Shown here piece after piece: positions 33,742-45,500 of a stretch of DNA of 64,000 nt. The translations under genes were made by a program, and so were the position numbers. The notes below the pieces were generated by a model that worked only from the letters and a program-made list of their open reading frames with translations, had not been told where the DNA came from and searched no databases. This DNA is from Saururus chinensis (taxonomy: Eukaryota > Streptophyta > Magnoliopsida > Piperales > Saururaceae), in assembly GCA_035235625.1 (NCBI GenBank), contig CP141145.1, forward strand, positions 20,338,563 through 20,402,562, read 5' to 3'. Numbering within the stretch: the stretch's first letter is position 1; every line of letters begins with the position of its first letter.

Positions 33742-34729
33742 AGGCTTCAAAAACCAACAGCAAGAGAAAACTATCTACAAGTGTATCAAGTTTGACTCTG
33801 CCATCTTACAGCGAGAATAGTGGTAGTTCTAATGCTCCAACACCACAAACTGAGTGCGAAATCTCGTCATCCCCATATTTGAAGAACTTCCCTTTCAATC
33901 AGCTCAGAAATGCGACTAGAAACTTCCATACAGAATCTCTCCTTGGAGAAGGAGGATTCGGTTATGTTTTCAAGGGATGGGTCGATGAGCAAACAATAAC
34001 TGCTTTAAAGCCTGGATCTGGAACGGTTGTTGCTGTGAAGAATCTTAAAGCATATGGTTTTCAAGGCCACAAAGAGTGGTTGGTAAGCCTTTCTTCTCTT
34101 ATAGAATTTGTTTAATTAAGTTTCTCAGTTTTATTGGTGTTATTAATTTGGTTTCACAACTGATGTGGACAGACAATTGTGCAGTACCTCAGTCAACTTC
34201 ACTATCCAAATCTAGGTAAGCTCATTGGTTATTGCTCTGAGGGTGACTACCGATTACTGGTCTATGAGTACTTGCCAAAAGGTAGTCTAGAGAACCACCT
34301 ATTTAAACGTAAATTATAACTACTTTGTTTTATGTTACTTGGAAATGAAATCATGCTCCTTGTGCATCTTCGGGAGAAACATTTGTCATAAGTAAAAAAA
34401 ATCCCACACTTTCAACATTTAAAGACGTAGATTTCATATAATTCATGTATGATGAAGTGCCTTTGTTTGTGGTGTACGGACATGATTGTGTACTTGTTGT
34501 GACTCCTATTAATACGTAAAGATATCTATTTAGTAGTTGTTGATTTCTTTTTAGTTATATTGCATCTCATAGAAAATGGACCTCTTTTTCAGGAGGAGCT
34601 CAGCCACTTTCTTGGGATATAAGAATCCAAGTTGCAATTGGTGCTGCATGAGAACTCACATTATTGCACGATTCAGAATGTCAAGTGATATATCGCGATG
34701 TTAAAGCTTCAAACATCCTCCTTGATGCA
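33742..34729 (+). pseudogene. Captured receptor-like cytoplasmic kinase fragment (RLCK VII/PBL type)
   Basis: Three exons with intact splice sites: 33742-34082, 34173-34308 and 34593-34729. They encode the N-terminal linker and the kinase N-lobe to catalytic loop: FPFNQLRNATRNFHTESLLG, GEGGFGYVFKGWVDE, VVAVKNL (the ATP-binding Lys), [47 protein letters not shown] and VIYRDVKASNILLD. GWVDE and GHKEWL are typical of RLCK subfamily VII. A TGA replaces an Arg codon just after GAA (about 34650), and everything downstream of the catalytic loop (DFG, C-lobe) is missing. The retained introns show DNA-level capture by the MULE rather than retroposition. Confidence 0.85.
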
Positions 34730-34909
34730 GTATGGCTAAAGCTGCACATATTACATGATCCCAAATAAAATGTGTTGACCTCATTCTTATTGTTTGGATG
34801 GGTGGGGCTTGCCTAAGATGGGACTGCCAGTGTTTCTTATTTGTGCACAATATTGCATACTCTGTTTTCCTTTATCACAATATTGCATACTCTGAGAATT
34901 TCTTTACAG

Positions 34910-35330
34910 CCAACAAGCTTGGAGAGGGTGGATGTGGACATGTTTATATGGTTTTTCCCCACATTTCATTGTAGGGATTTTAAGAACCGTAACTCCACAG
35001 AAACATAAGAAAAGAAATTGGAGGATCATAAAAATAGATATTTTATAAAATAGCTCACTGAGCATTAATCATAAGCATCTAGGTATTAAAGGAGCTTAAT
35101 GGCAATCTTGCAAGGAAAAATTAGTAAAGGGTCAAGAAATAGCTGTGAAAAGGCTCTCTCAAAGTTCAGGACAGGGATTTGAAGGGTTCAAGAATGAGGT
35201 GGAACTAATTGCAAAGCTCTATCACTAAAACCTTGTTAGGCTTTTGGGATGGTGCATCCGCTAAGAATAAAAATTATTGATCTATGAGTTCATGCCCAAC
35301 GAAAGTGTAGAGAAATTTTTGTTTGGTTCG
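34910..35330 (+). pseudogene. Captured cysteine-rich/S-domain-type receptor kinase fragment
   Basis: It encodes NKLGEGGCGHVYM (glycine loop), then after a likely intron [41 protein letters not shown] and KLLIYEFMPNESVEKFLFG. This is the N-lobe of a DUF26 (CRK) or S-locus-type receptor kinase, not the RLCK type upstream. Stop codons follow LYH and GWCIR, and no C-lobe is present. It is the second, independent kinase capture placed side by side with the first. Confidence 0.8.
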
Positions 35331-35580
35331 TTCTTATCTTTGATCATTTTATTACTTGATATGTTTGTTAGAGGGAATGAATATGAAGTAAATACTAAAA
35401 GAGTAGTTGGAACCTAGTAAGTTTCATATGCATTAATATATTAAGCGTGATCATCAAAGCATTAGCGAACTCAAGTTTTGAAATGTAATTTAAAATTTCC
35501 ATTAAGAGAAATTATCACTTGGAAACACTTAATATGAAACAAATTTATAGTGAATAACATCAATGTTCATCCAAAAGAGA
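35331..35580. other. Spacer between the kinase fragment and the internal palindrome array
   Basis: AT-rich, no signal. Confidence 0.4.
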
Positions 35581-35584
35581 TGCT

Positions 35585-36475
35585 AAACTTGCTGCAATAT
35601 CGCACCAACATTGGAGCAATATAGCTCCAACATTGGTGCAATATCGCTCCAACATTGGTGCAATATCGCTCCAATGTTGGAGCGATATTGCTCCAACATT
35701 GGCGCGATATTGCTCTAATGTTCAATGTTGGAGTGATATTGCAACAATAGTAGCAATGTTGGAGCGATATTGCTCTAATGTTCAATGTTGAAGCGATATT
35801 GCTCCAACAGTAGCAATGTTGGAGCAATATTGCTCCAACATTGGAGCGATATTGCACCAATGTTGGAGTGATATTGCTACAACATTGCTACTGTTGGAGC
35901 GATATTGCACCAATGTTGGTGCAATATTGCTCTAACATTGGAGCAATATTGCTCTAATGTTCAATGTTGGAGCAATATCGCTCCAACATTGGAGCGATAT
36001 CGGTCCAACATTAGAGCGATATTGCACCAATGTTGGAGCGATATTGCTCCAACATTGAAGCGATAGTGTAGCAATTTTGGAGCGATATTGCTCCAACATT
36101 TGAGCGATATTGCTTTAATGTTGGAGCGATATTGCTCCAACAGTAGGAATGTTGGAGCGATATTGCACCAATGTTGGAGTGATATTGCTTCAACATTGAA
36201 GTGATATTGTAGCAATTTTGGAGCGATATTGCTCCAACATTTGAGCGATATTGCTTTAATGTTAGAGCGATATTGCTCCAATGTTGGAGTGATATTGCCC
36301 CAACATTGGAGCGATATTGCACCAATGTTGGAGCGATATTGCTCCAACATTGAAGCGATATTGTAGCTATTTTGGAGCGATATTGCTCCAACATTTGAGC
36401 GATATTGCTTTAATGTTGGAGCGATATTGCTCAAATGTTGGGGCGATATTGCCCTAACAGTAGCAATGTCCTCAG
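35585..36475. repeat. Internal array of a variant palindrome (GGAGCGATATTGCTCC)
   Basis: About 40 units of a 22-bp repeat, mostly TTGGAGCGATATTGCTCCAACA. Compared with the TIR arrays, one arm has GCGATATTGC instead of GCAATATTGC, so each unit is no longer a perfect palindrome. The orientation of the asymmetric base switches near 35676, where CAATATCGC units meet GCGATATTG units head to head. Longer repeats of 100-200 bp are superimposed (for example around 36060-36120 and 36190-36250). It lies in mid-element, separate from both TIRs. Confidence 0.85.
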
Positions 36476-37845
36476 AAAACAAAAATAAGACAATTAGAAA
36501 ACAAAAATTACCAAATCTTATAAGATGCGTGTGTTCCTTCCTACCGAACAATGTGTTAGTGCAATAAGAGGCCTCCTACATGATAATGAATTTTCTATAC
36601 GAGAATTTGTCTAATAAAATGTATATTTATTTTGGATTCTTAAATCAAGACCAAATATAATGTTTTGTTAGACAAGTTTTGGTGTAGCAATGTATGGTTA
36701 TTAGCACCCTTTTTCTACTTTTGTGCTGCTAATATTCTTGGCAAAAACACAAAAATAAAAAATCATACAAGCATTGCCAACCAGAGGCCATGCAAGGTGG
36801 GGATGCCCTTCATGCATTCAAAATTTAGAAATGGTGGTTTTGCACACTAATCTTTTTTTTTATCACACCAAAATAAGCATAAGCAAATTTACATCAATTT
36901 ATGCTCCCCTATAACAATAAACCCAGCATAAGCTACATACGAAAGCAGTTGATATATAAGATTAACGACGCTCATAGTAATACAGACGCTAACATGCCCT
37001 AACATATACACTATCGATCTCCTATGCATAGTTTAGGTTGGGATCATTGTCAATGAGAAGTAGAAAACGAAAACTCTTCTAATGTAGAGGACTAGGTTTG
37101 GTTCCTTAAGGCTTAGCATATAGCATGGAAGTCCTGCAAGGCTATAACAGCCATGTGTCCAGGCCATGGCGTGGAGCCCACTCATAAACACATCATCCAT
37201 GCGTTCTTCTCTTTGAGACGAAATAACCGAACAATGATCACCACCATGTTTCTATCACAAATGTCCCTATAAGAAAGGATGAAAGAGGCAAAACCAGCAC
37301 GCTTACATAATTAACTGTCCAGATATTACAAATGAAATCAATCGCTGCTGCCTGCAAACCAGTAACTGAAATTTACGACCATCTATTGAAGAATCCCTGC
37401 TTGTACAATAAGCATTATGTAAATATTGGACATTAGTGAAGCAATTGCTCACTTTTCGCATATAATTCATTTTCTCTATGAGTAAGACATTTAATTACAC
37501 AGGAATAATAATACATACAAAAAACATATTAAGATATTTGACCATACACATTTAGTGATTGCGGAGAAAAAAGATTTGAAGTTGGGCGTTTGAAACTCAG
37601 CCTGAAATGTGAGATAGCAGCTCGCCTTCAACAGAACAAAGAGAGTGTAGATAGCAGGGCACTCTGATTGACCAACGTAATAAGAGGTAAGAGTTAGGTA
37701 GAAGCAAAAAAGAATTGAAACTCATCCACAAAATAGATTTAGTCCTGTACATGTGACAATCTGCACACAAACCGCTCCCACTAGAATTGCTTCACCAAAA
37801 AACGTCCATGCCGAGAAACAAGCACTCAGCAACTAATTTCACGTT
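36476..37845. other. Non-coding MULE interior
   Basis: No domains or repeats recognised. The part just above 37600 is probably the 3' flank of the captured Raf-like kinase gene. Confidence 0.4.
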
Positions 37846-38835
37846 TTATGTAAGCTGTGATACTTCAGCAAGAACTGGTTGAGGTGTTGAAGGCTTTATC
37901 ATGGGTTTCAAAGACTCCATGATACTGGCAAAAGATGGTCTCTTCCAAGGGTCCCTACAGTTTTACGAACAAAAGATGTGTTTCATTGCTGCAAGAGGGA
38001 ATCCAAAACGAAAAATGGATGTTCGGTTATCTAGTTACTTGACCCAGCAGGACTCAATCACAGCAGCGACTTGAGGGTTAATATCACTCGGAATTTCAAG
38101 CCTTTTGCCCTTGAAACCAACAGCAGCCACTACCTGTAAAAGTGAAATACTCTGAAACGAGATAGAACAGGCAGCAACAAACTCTGTGTTGCAGTCTAAG
38201 TAAATATATTATTATTGTCTATTTCTTTATGCCTGAGATCTCCATTTCATAAATAGAATATATGTTTACAACGACTTTGACGAAGCTGTTTGATTAGATA
38301 GAGAAGAAAAAGATTACAAATATATGAAATAAGTGAGGGGGGGGAAGGAAAACCCATGCTTATCTTGCATGAGGAAAGCCAAAAAAAAAGGGGCACAAGA
38401 GAGAGAGTTAAAGATTAAATTGACATATAATAGGGAAACAAAAAGCAACAAAAAATTTAACTGTAAATGGAACCAAATACAAGTCATTCATTTACCAAGG
38501 CTGTGTCTTTTTTGCAAGAAAATTTGTGCTTGTTACTTCCGGTATTTTGCTAACCAAACAAACCCAAGAATTGACCAGGTAAACCAATGCATGTAACGAC
38601 GCAGATTATCTTTCTCAGACATGTTCATTCCATTATTTCCTAGAACTTATAACTGTTCAAACACATGCATGCTAGCCCTTAACAAACCTGTGCAGGATTC
38701 AGGTTACTCCATGGTTGTTGCAATGTTTCTTGGTCATTTTGGACTGCTCCGACAAGCTGAGCTATTTCCTGACTAAGAGAAATTGTCCTTGCAGACAGTG
38801 TCATCCTTACAGAATCAGTCGATTAAGTGGGTGAA
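37846..38835 (-). pseudogene. Captured C-terminus of a Raf-like MAP kinase kinase kinase (CTR1/EDR1 type)
   Basis: Minus-strand exons near 38830-38692, 38130-38034 and 37949-37846 join through good GT-AG sites. They read TLQQPWSNLNPAQ, VVAAVGFKGKRLEIPSDINP, QVAAVIESCWVK, DPWKRPSFASIMESLKPMIK and end SQLT-stop. This is the very end of the kinase C-lobe and the C-terminus of plant group-B Raf-like kinases, as in CTR1 and EDR1. The first exon continues upstream of TLQQPW with SARTISLSQEIAQLV, which is not kinase, so the kinase exon is fused to foreign sequence. No lesion occurs in these exons. The kinase catalytic part is absent. Confidence 0.85.
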
Positions 38836-38999
38836 GTAAATTTTACCAAATTTGATAAAAGAAAATCCACCATAGATGAACATGTCGTCCTTAGCAGATG
38901 CCTAAGGAGAATTACCTAAAATTTAAAGAAGAAAATCTTAGCATCATCATTCTACAAATATTAAATATCCATATTAAGTACAAAACACTATAGCATAAG
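38836..38999. other. Spacer between captured Raf-like and UFL1 exons
   Basis: AT-rich intron-like sequence. Confidence 0.4.
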
Positions 39000-41615
39000 A
39001 TCAACAATGAAAAACATACTGAGGTTGATGGATCATCTTCAAATAAATCGAGGGCTTTCTCATAAAGTTGAATATCCAAAAAGGCCTGGAAGGAGATATG
39101 AAAAAGATGTTATAAAAATATATAAATCTTGGGCTTTTATTTCTCATAAAAGAAATAAACTAGAATAAAAATCCTCATTCACAAATTGTCATGCCATTAG
39201 AAGGTAAAGACCAAACTAAGATGCCATACAAAAGACTACCTTAGATTAAAAGGGTGGGCTTCTAATTTTTCTTTTTATTTCACATAAAAAGAAAGAACAG
39301 TGTCATGAGAAGCCCTTATATGAGTAAGAGTTTTTGTTTCTTTGTCTAGGAGACCGAACACATCCTGCACATTAAAGAAAGGGAGAATGACATAACCTCA
39401 TAATAAACAAACAAATAAAAAGAGACCAAAGGAAAGGGAAAAAAATATATTTGCAGAAATCTTAAATACCAAGGGACTAGGATCTATAGACTGACCTTGA
39501 TGAAATTGGTACTCAACACACAATACTCCCCTAGAATAGTTGCTTTAGCTGACTGGGAAGTGATGTGTGAGAAATAATTCAAAATCAAAGTACATGTCCA
39601 AGAAGTGTCTTAAACATTAAAAAGGTTCACCTTAAGTGCCCTCTTAACTGATGGACAAAGAGACAAAACCTTTGGAGCATCCCGATGCCCATAAACCGCA
39701 GAGTAGAATTGAAAGGCAAATAATCCTGTAATCCACAAGGGGAATTATATCAGAAAAGGCAGCAAGGATGATGTATGCATTAATTTTCCTTAAAAATAAA
39801 TATCTGTTTCAAGCTGGAAAGCTAGTATGCACTCCTACCTAAGTGAAAAAAGATTCTATGCTTTCTCTTTGAGCATGGGCAAAAACCTGCAAAGACACAA
39901 ACCGACAACAGCATTTAAAAATAAGTGTCCCACAACAACCTTCATCAAATTACTAACAGTTTAATTTGCTCCCATTTTCACATTCTTAATCCTGGTAACT
40001 TTTTATCATAAAAGTTCACGTAAATTTAAGCAAATCAAGCCAGAAAATTGGAGATTTTGAAAGCCACAACATAATTAAGAGCAACAAATGCTAATAAGAT
40101 GTTTCATACAGCAGGTGTCCATTGAACTCCAAAGACGAAGTGATCCAAGTATCTCGCCTTCCTTAACTAGACCATTACATAAAGATTGGAAGAAAACACC
40201 TTCAACAGATACACCACTCAATCCATCTGTCTCAATTAATAATTGTTGTAGAGAGCTCCAAACTGTTGATAAATTAGTGGGAACAATGATACCCCTTGAA
40301 GCTCCACGCACCGTAGCATTAATACGTGCAACATATGCAGGTGTATACAGCTGTCCTCCCTCAAGTCTTCCTTGCACCTAGAAAGAATAAAATTGTAATG
40401 TTGGTACTGCTTTGACAATTGGAGACATGATAAATACAAATGGTTATTGATGAAGCATATTTTTGAGTAGTAAAGAATGTCTCAGAGAACAAAAATAAAG
40501 AAAAAAGTTGTAAAAGTCATAGAGATCCTTTTCTTCATAGGCTAGTGACATGGCTACAAGTGATTGCCTGGTATTTCTTTCAGCTCTCAGAAGTATAAAA
40601 TCCCATTATGACTAGAACTCAGAGATTATATTCAGATCTACGTTTCTATGAGTAGCACCTCATATTTTTTGGCTCCACATATCCCTGTAGAAGAACATTT
40701 TAACTTATAAACAGTAGTTAACCTAATCTTCTGTTCATCTTTATTTTCTTGGAATAGTTAAGTTCATATGATATTGTGCTATTCACATAAATGATATTCC
40801 TAGCTACTGCTCCACTTGACAATGAGGTTTTTGGCATACACAAAATTATTACATGATAAAAAGTTTCATTGAATTTAACATGGAAGAATTTGAATGCATG
40901 TTAACGTAGGATGAAGAAAATAAAAATAAACAAGAGAAAGATAATAAGTATCCACTAGTCAATTAGTAGCAGCAGATGATCCACACTTTGTGGGTGCCAT
41001 AATCTCAATCAAATTCAATTTTCTCAAATGAGCAACAGATAAGATGATAGTAAAGGTGATAACTATTCATGAAATATGTAAAATTGTCGATGTTGGCTAT
41101 AAATTGGTCAGTGCAGCACAAAGAATCATATTAAATTTTCTACAGCATTTTTCATATCCTACAAATACAAAGTTGGCACGTTGATGTACTATGTGGTTTC
41201 AACAAGGGGAAAGATATAATTTGATAACAAAGTGCAAACTTCATGACATCCTGTTGCATACAGTGGTCATCTACAATCACACAAACATTATACGATATAA
41301 ATGCAAGGAGAAATATATGCTTACAAGAATCCAAAGACGGGTCTCCAAAACAGAAGCCAGCAACTCTGAGCTGACATGCAAGCTGAGCAACGAGATCTGC
41401 TAATGCAATTTGACTACATTCTCGAAGCCTCTCATTAATTTCTTCAGCAACTGCAGACCAAATAGGATTGAGCTATTATATCTCCTTGTATTAGCATGAG
41501 ATCTGAATTGCTAGAAACTATCTATCGAGATTGCATCTCCACATAGAACAAATCATCACCAATATTATCAGCAAGATCTATCAATGAAACTCGTCCAGAC
41601 TTTTCAATTTCTGCC
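39000..41615 (-). pseudogene. UFL1: Captured, internally deleted UFL1 (E3 UFM1-protein ligase 1) gene
   Basis: UFL1 attaches the ubiquitin-like modifier UFM1 to proteins at the endoplasmic reticulum. In minus order, exon-sized blocks read EIEKSGRVSLIDLADNIG (about 41610-41550), AEEINERLRECSQIALADL (41460-41350), LEGGQLYTPAYVARINATVR, GASRGIIVPTNLSTVW and GVFFQSLCNGLVKEGEILGS (40377-40110), VFAHAQRESIESFF (39890-39840), DAPKVLSLCPSVKRAL (39725-39630) and LYEKALDLFEDDPSTS (39085-39020). These match plant UFL1 in order but skip large parts, including the N-terminus and the region between CPSV and LYEKAL. Introns are retained. It lies directly upstream, in the same orientation, of the Raf-like exons, so one antisense transcript could join both. 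Confidence 0.85.
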
Positions 41616-42505
41616 TACATTTCAAGTCTCAGATGATTCTGTCACCACAAACAAATGGGCCAACGTTTTATTAAACATAGTTGCAAATGCTCTTTATTAT
41701 TCAAAACAAAAAGGAAAAAATGTAAAATACAAAGGTATATCACCATGTCCCATATATGGATCACACCACAAATCGTGACTTCAACATATAATCACATGAT
41801 GCAGAAACAATTTTCATTTTTAAGCTAGCTAGGTAACAGTTCAAAGGATGAGTGTCATGACGTATCTAATTGATGAGTGAGAACAACTAGGATCAGCCAA
41901 AGCAATAGTTAGTTTTCTTTTGAAAGCTAATTGGGTAATATTCAAAGAATGAGGGTTATGGCGAAATTAATTGACAAGTGAACAACCAGGATCATAAAAA
42001 AATTAAACATACATTTCATTAGAAGACCTCTAGCAAATAATGGCGAACTGTCAATGAATTTGGTATAAGCATTTGATAGAAAGTGAGAGAAAAAGAGATG
42101 AATATAAATTCGGTGAGAACCTTTGTATTATACTCTACCTTTTAAAACAAAGGCTTCTCATCTATCATCACCTTTTTCTGGAGAAAAAGAAATAATTGGG
42201 TGATAAACATTGAAGAAGGAGATAATGAAGAAGAAGAGAGTTAAATATTGGGCGGATAAAAACAAAAGACCCCATGACAGTCTCAACCGGGAACTTTTGT
42301 CTTCATTCATCTAACCACCAATGTAAGTAGTAGAATAAAAAAAAACCGACGGAAACCAAATTCATCAGCTTTCAACCTTTAATACAAAGTAAAGCCCAAG
42401 CAAATGTTAGATTCACCCCTTTCATATATACATACCTATGGATCTAGGAAACATTAATACATATCATTTAAGGTTCTCACCATCACCATAAAGACTCATA
42501 CTCAA
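41616..42505. other. Non-coding interval between UFL1 exons and the ULP1-type gene
   Basis: AT-rich. A near-duplicate of ~65 bp occurs at 41825-41895 and 41925-41995 (shared words AAAGCTA, TTCAAAG, ATGAG and ACAAC...AGGATCA). No ORF of note. Confidence 0.45.
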
Positions 42506-45500
42506 TCAATAGAGCCTCTTAGGATCTCTCGCAGCCATTCCAAGTCTCAAACGCTGAGAGATATCTTCCTAAAAAAGTTGAAACGAATAAATTTGTTAGT
42601 ATCCCATTTTGACTGAAGGAATAAAGAAGAAATAAAAAAATATATGCAATTGGCCCATATATCTTATTAACCCCATTATACCTGAGTATAATCAACTGGC
42701 AAACCAGAACTAATGCAATATACAGTACGCATGAGGAAGAACCCACAATCAACCCCGTTTGATTGGTATGGTCCCTTCTTACTAACGATCTTCCACTTTT
42801 TAGCATTAGGTACCTTAAGGTGCTCCTCAAGAAATACTCCAATGCTATCCATCTATTATTCACATATTTGCCAAATTAGTTTCAAAGCAATTGTTTAAAG
42901 AAAAATTGGTTTCAATGAATCATACATTAACTCACCAATTTTTTCACATTAGGATGTCGTTTCTTATGGCCATACCCAGGCATGGAATCGAACCATTTCA
43001 CTTCAGTCTTGTCAACATCTATGACCAATAAGTGAAAATGTGCATTGTCACACATTGGTATAAAAATGAAATCAGGACATTCTTTATCCACTCCAAAACA
43101 TGTGGTTGCGAGGTCCTCCAATGCGTCCTCTGCCATAACCTTCAATTGCAATTCCCATTGGATTTGCCTTAGTCCATATCCTAACTTAACCCAATACATA
43201 AAAATATTAGGCTTTGGACCATACCTTGGTGAAATAAAATTGCAACGCAAAGGTCCCAAAGTGGCATTTGGGGAAGGCATTTCCAGTAGATCTAGATGCT
43301 CTTTGTTGTAGCATATACATGTAAGCATCTATTACCTACATACATTGAAGCATACACTTAGTATAAAATCAATATTGAATACTTAAGATTTAAAGAGATA
43401 GAAATTGTAGTCTTACATTAGACGAGATGTACTCCGCCTTCAACATATCCACTAAGTCATTGTCTGCGACACCGACACCCACCACAGAATGGCTCCTATC
43501 TGTAATGAATTTTTGAATAGTGTCTTGATCTCGCGTACACAAATTAGATAGAGGACTGCATAAGTTAATCTTCATTGGACGGTGAGGGAAGGTACGGGAT
43601 GCTTGCTTGGCTGAGGCTTCGCAAGAAACTAAAATGCTTGCAGCCTCCTCCACAGTCATTTCCTTCTTCTCCCTCCTCTTCCTCTTTGTCTCCTGAGTAA
43701 AAGGGGTCCCATACTTCTTACTTTTATATTTTATCCGTAGAGGTCTTTTCGAAGTGAGACCCTCTTTATCTCCCTCCTCATCTTTCTTTCGGCACTCCCC
43801 AACTGGACCCTCCTTTCTCTTATCCTCCCCTTGCTCCGCTCCCCCCTCCTCTTCATCCGCCTCTCTCCCCTCTCCCTCATCCACTCTCCCCTCCTCTCCT
43901 GCCTCTCCCCCATCCTCTCCCCCCTCTTCCTCCTCTCCCCCTCTCCCTCATCCACTCTACCCTCCTCTCCTGCCTCTCCCCCATCCTCTCCCACCTCCTC
44001 TCCCCCCTCTTCATCCTCTCCCCCATCCTTTCCCACCTCCTCTCCCCCCTCTTCCTCCTCTCCCCCATCCTTTCCCACCTCCTCTCCCCCCTCTTCCTCC
44101 TCTCCCCCATCCTCTCCCACCTCCTCTCCCCCCTCGGCCTCCTCTCCTCCTTCTCCCCCTCTTCCTCCACCTCTTCCCCCTCTTCCCCTCCCTCCTCCTC
44201 ACCCTCCTCTTCCCCTCCCTCCTCCTCACACTCCTCTTCATTATCATCATTATTATCTCCAATATCTTCCTCGTCAGCTTTGCCACCTTCATCCTCGCCC
44301 GCTGCTGCAGGGGAGGTATGCCTCATCCTCTTTGATGGCCTCTTAACCAAATGATTGGCCATGTTCTTAAATGTCAAAAAAAATTTTGAAATGGTGTCCA
44401 TGACACCATGTAGATGGTCAGTAGGGTAGCCCTCCTCCTCCAATATATGCATGGCAGTATGCACAACTCCAAGTGCAGAGGCCATATTATCTAGTGCCGA
44501 CTTCAGGACCAACATTCCTCCCCCACTCGCCTTCACCAGCGCCCCACCTTCCATTGCTACCTTCCTTTTTTTTAAGGCCTTTCCTGCCCCTTCAATGAGA
44601 TTTGCCTCATTCGCAACAGGAACCAACACAGATAGAACCTGTGGTCAACATATGCACAATTAGTTAACATGCAAAGTTCAATAAACTAAAAAGTTGAACA
44701 GATTTTAAAAACTCAAACATTTCAATATAAAAAATAGTCACAATTACCTCTTGTGGTCTCAGAAACTTAAACATTTGTGCATATTTGCCCACCGACCTAT
44801 GGTGCTTAGCCTCTTTTTCCCCCTTTAGCATGCCACAATTTGGCCACTTCGCAAATCGGGGCAGCTTATGCGGCACAGGGGATATGAACATCTTAAAATG
44901 CTCAAACACCCAAACCTATAACATATAAAAGATAAAAATTAGCATTTTGTAACTCCTATATAATCATGTAAATACAATTATGTAGCAAGTATAAAATACC
45001 TGTAGGACAAATGTTGCTCCAATCAATGATCCATAGCCCTCAAACTTGCCTGCCTCCTTCGACATAATCTTCCTATGGAGGGTTGAGGCTGAGACTACTA
45101 AAAATTCATAAATAGCTTGAGGCCAGTCATATTGATGGAGGCTGCCCATGTCTTCCACCAGGTCAATTAATGCGTTCTTGACCACAGTGTGGGTCTGAGG
45201 AAATAGGAGGCATGAGAAAATGTGCAAGATGATCGTTCTTGCACAATCCTCCACCGATGTAGGGTCAGTCGTGGCAGTTAAAACGTCCATGGTCTTCTCA
45301 ATTTCAGATCTTGTAACCTGCTTCTTCCCAAAACGACGCTTACAATACGCACCCCTCTCCTCCCTTTCTTGGGCGAAGACCACCCGATTGCCCCCCTTCT
45401 TCAGGCCAGTAATGAGGGCCACATCCTCCACAGTGAAGTCCACTCTACATCCTTTGAATGTGACCCCAGGTTGGGCCTCAGTCCAATAACCCAAAATTAC

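Noticed and set aside
35585..36475. Possible CRISPR array (regular 22-bp repeats)
   Set aside because: There are no distinct spacers, the units are contiguous and degenerate, and the context is a plant MULE.
43754..44346. Long Pro/Ser-rich plus-strand ORFs
   Set aside because: They are the reverse strand of the GA-rich coding repeat of the ULP1-type gene; low complexity only.
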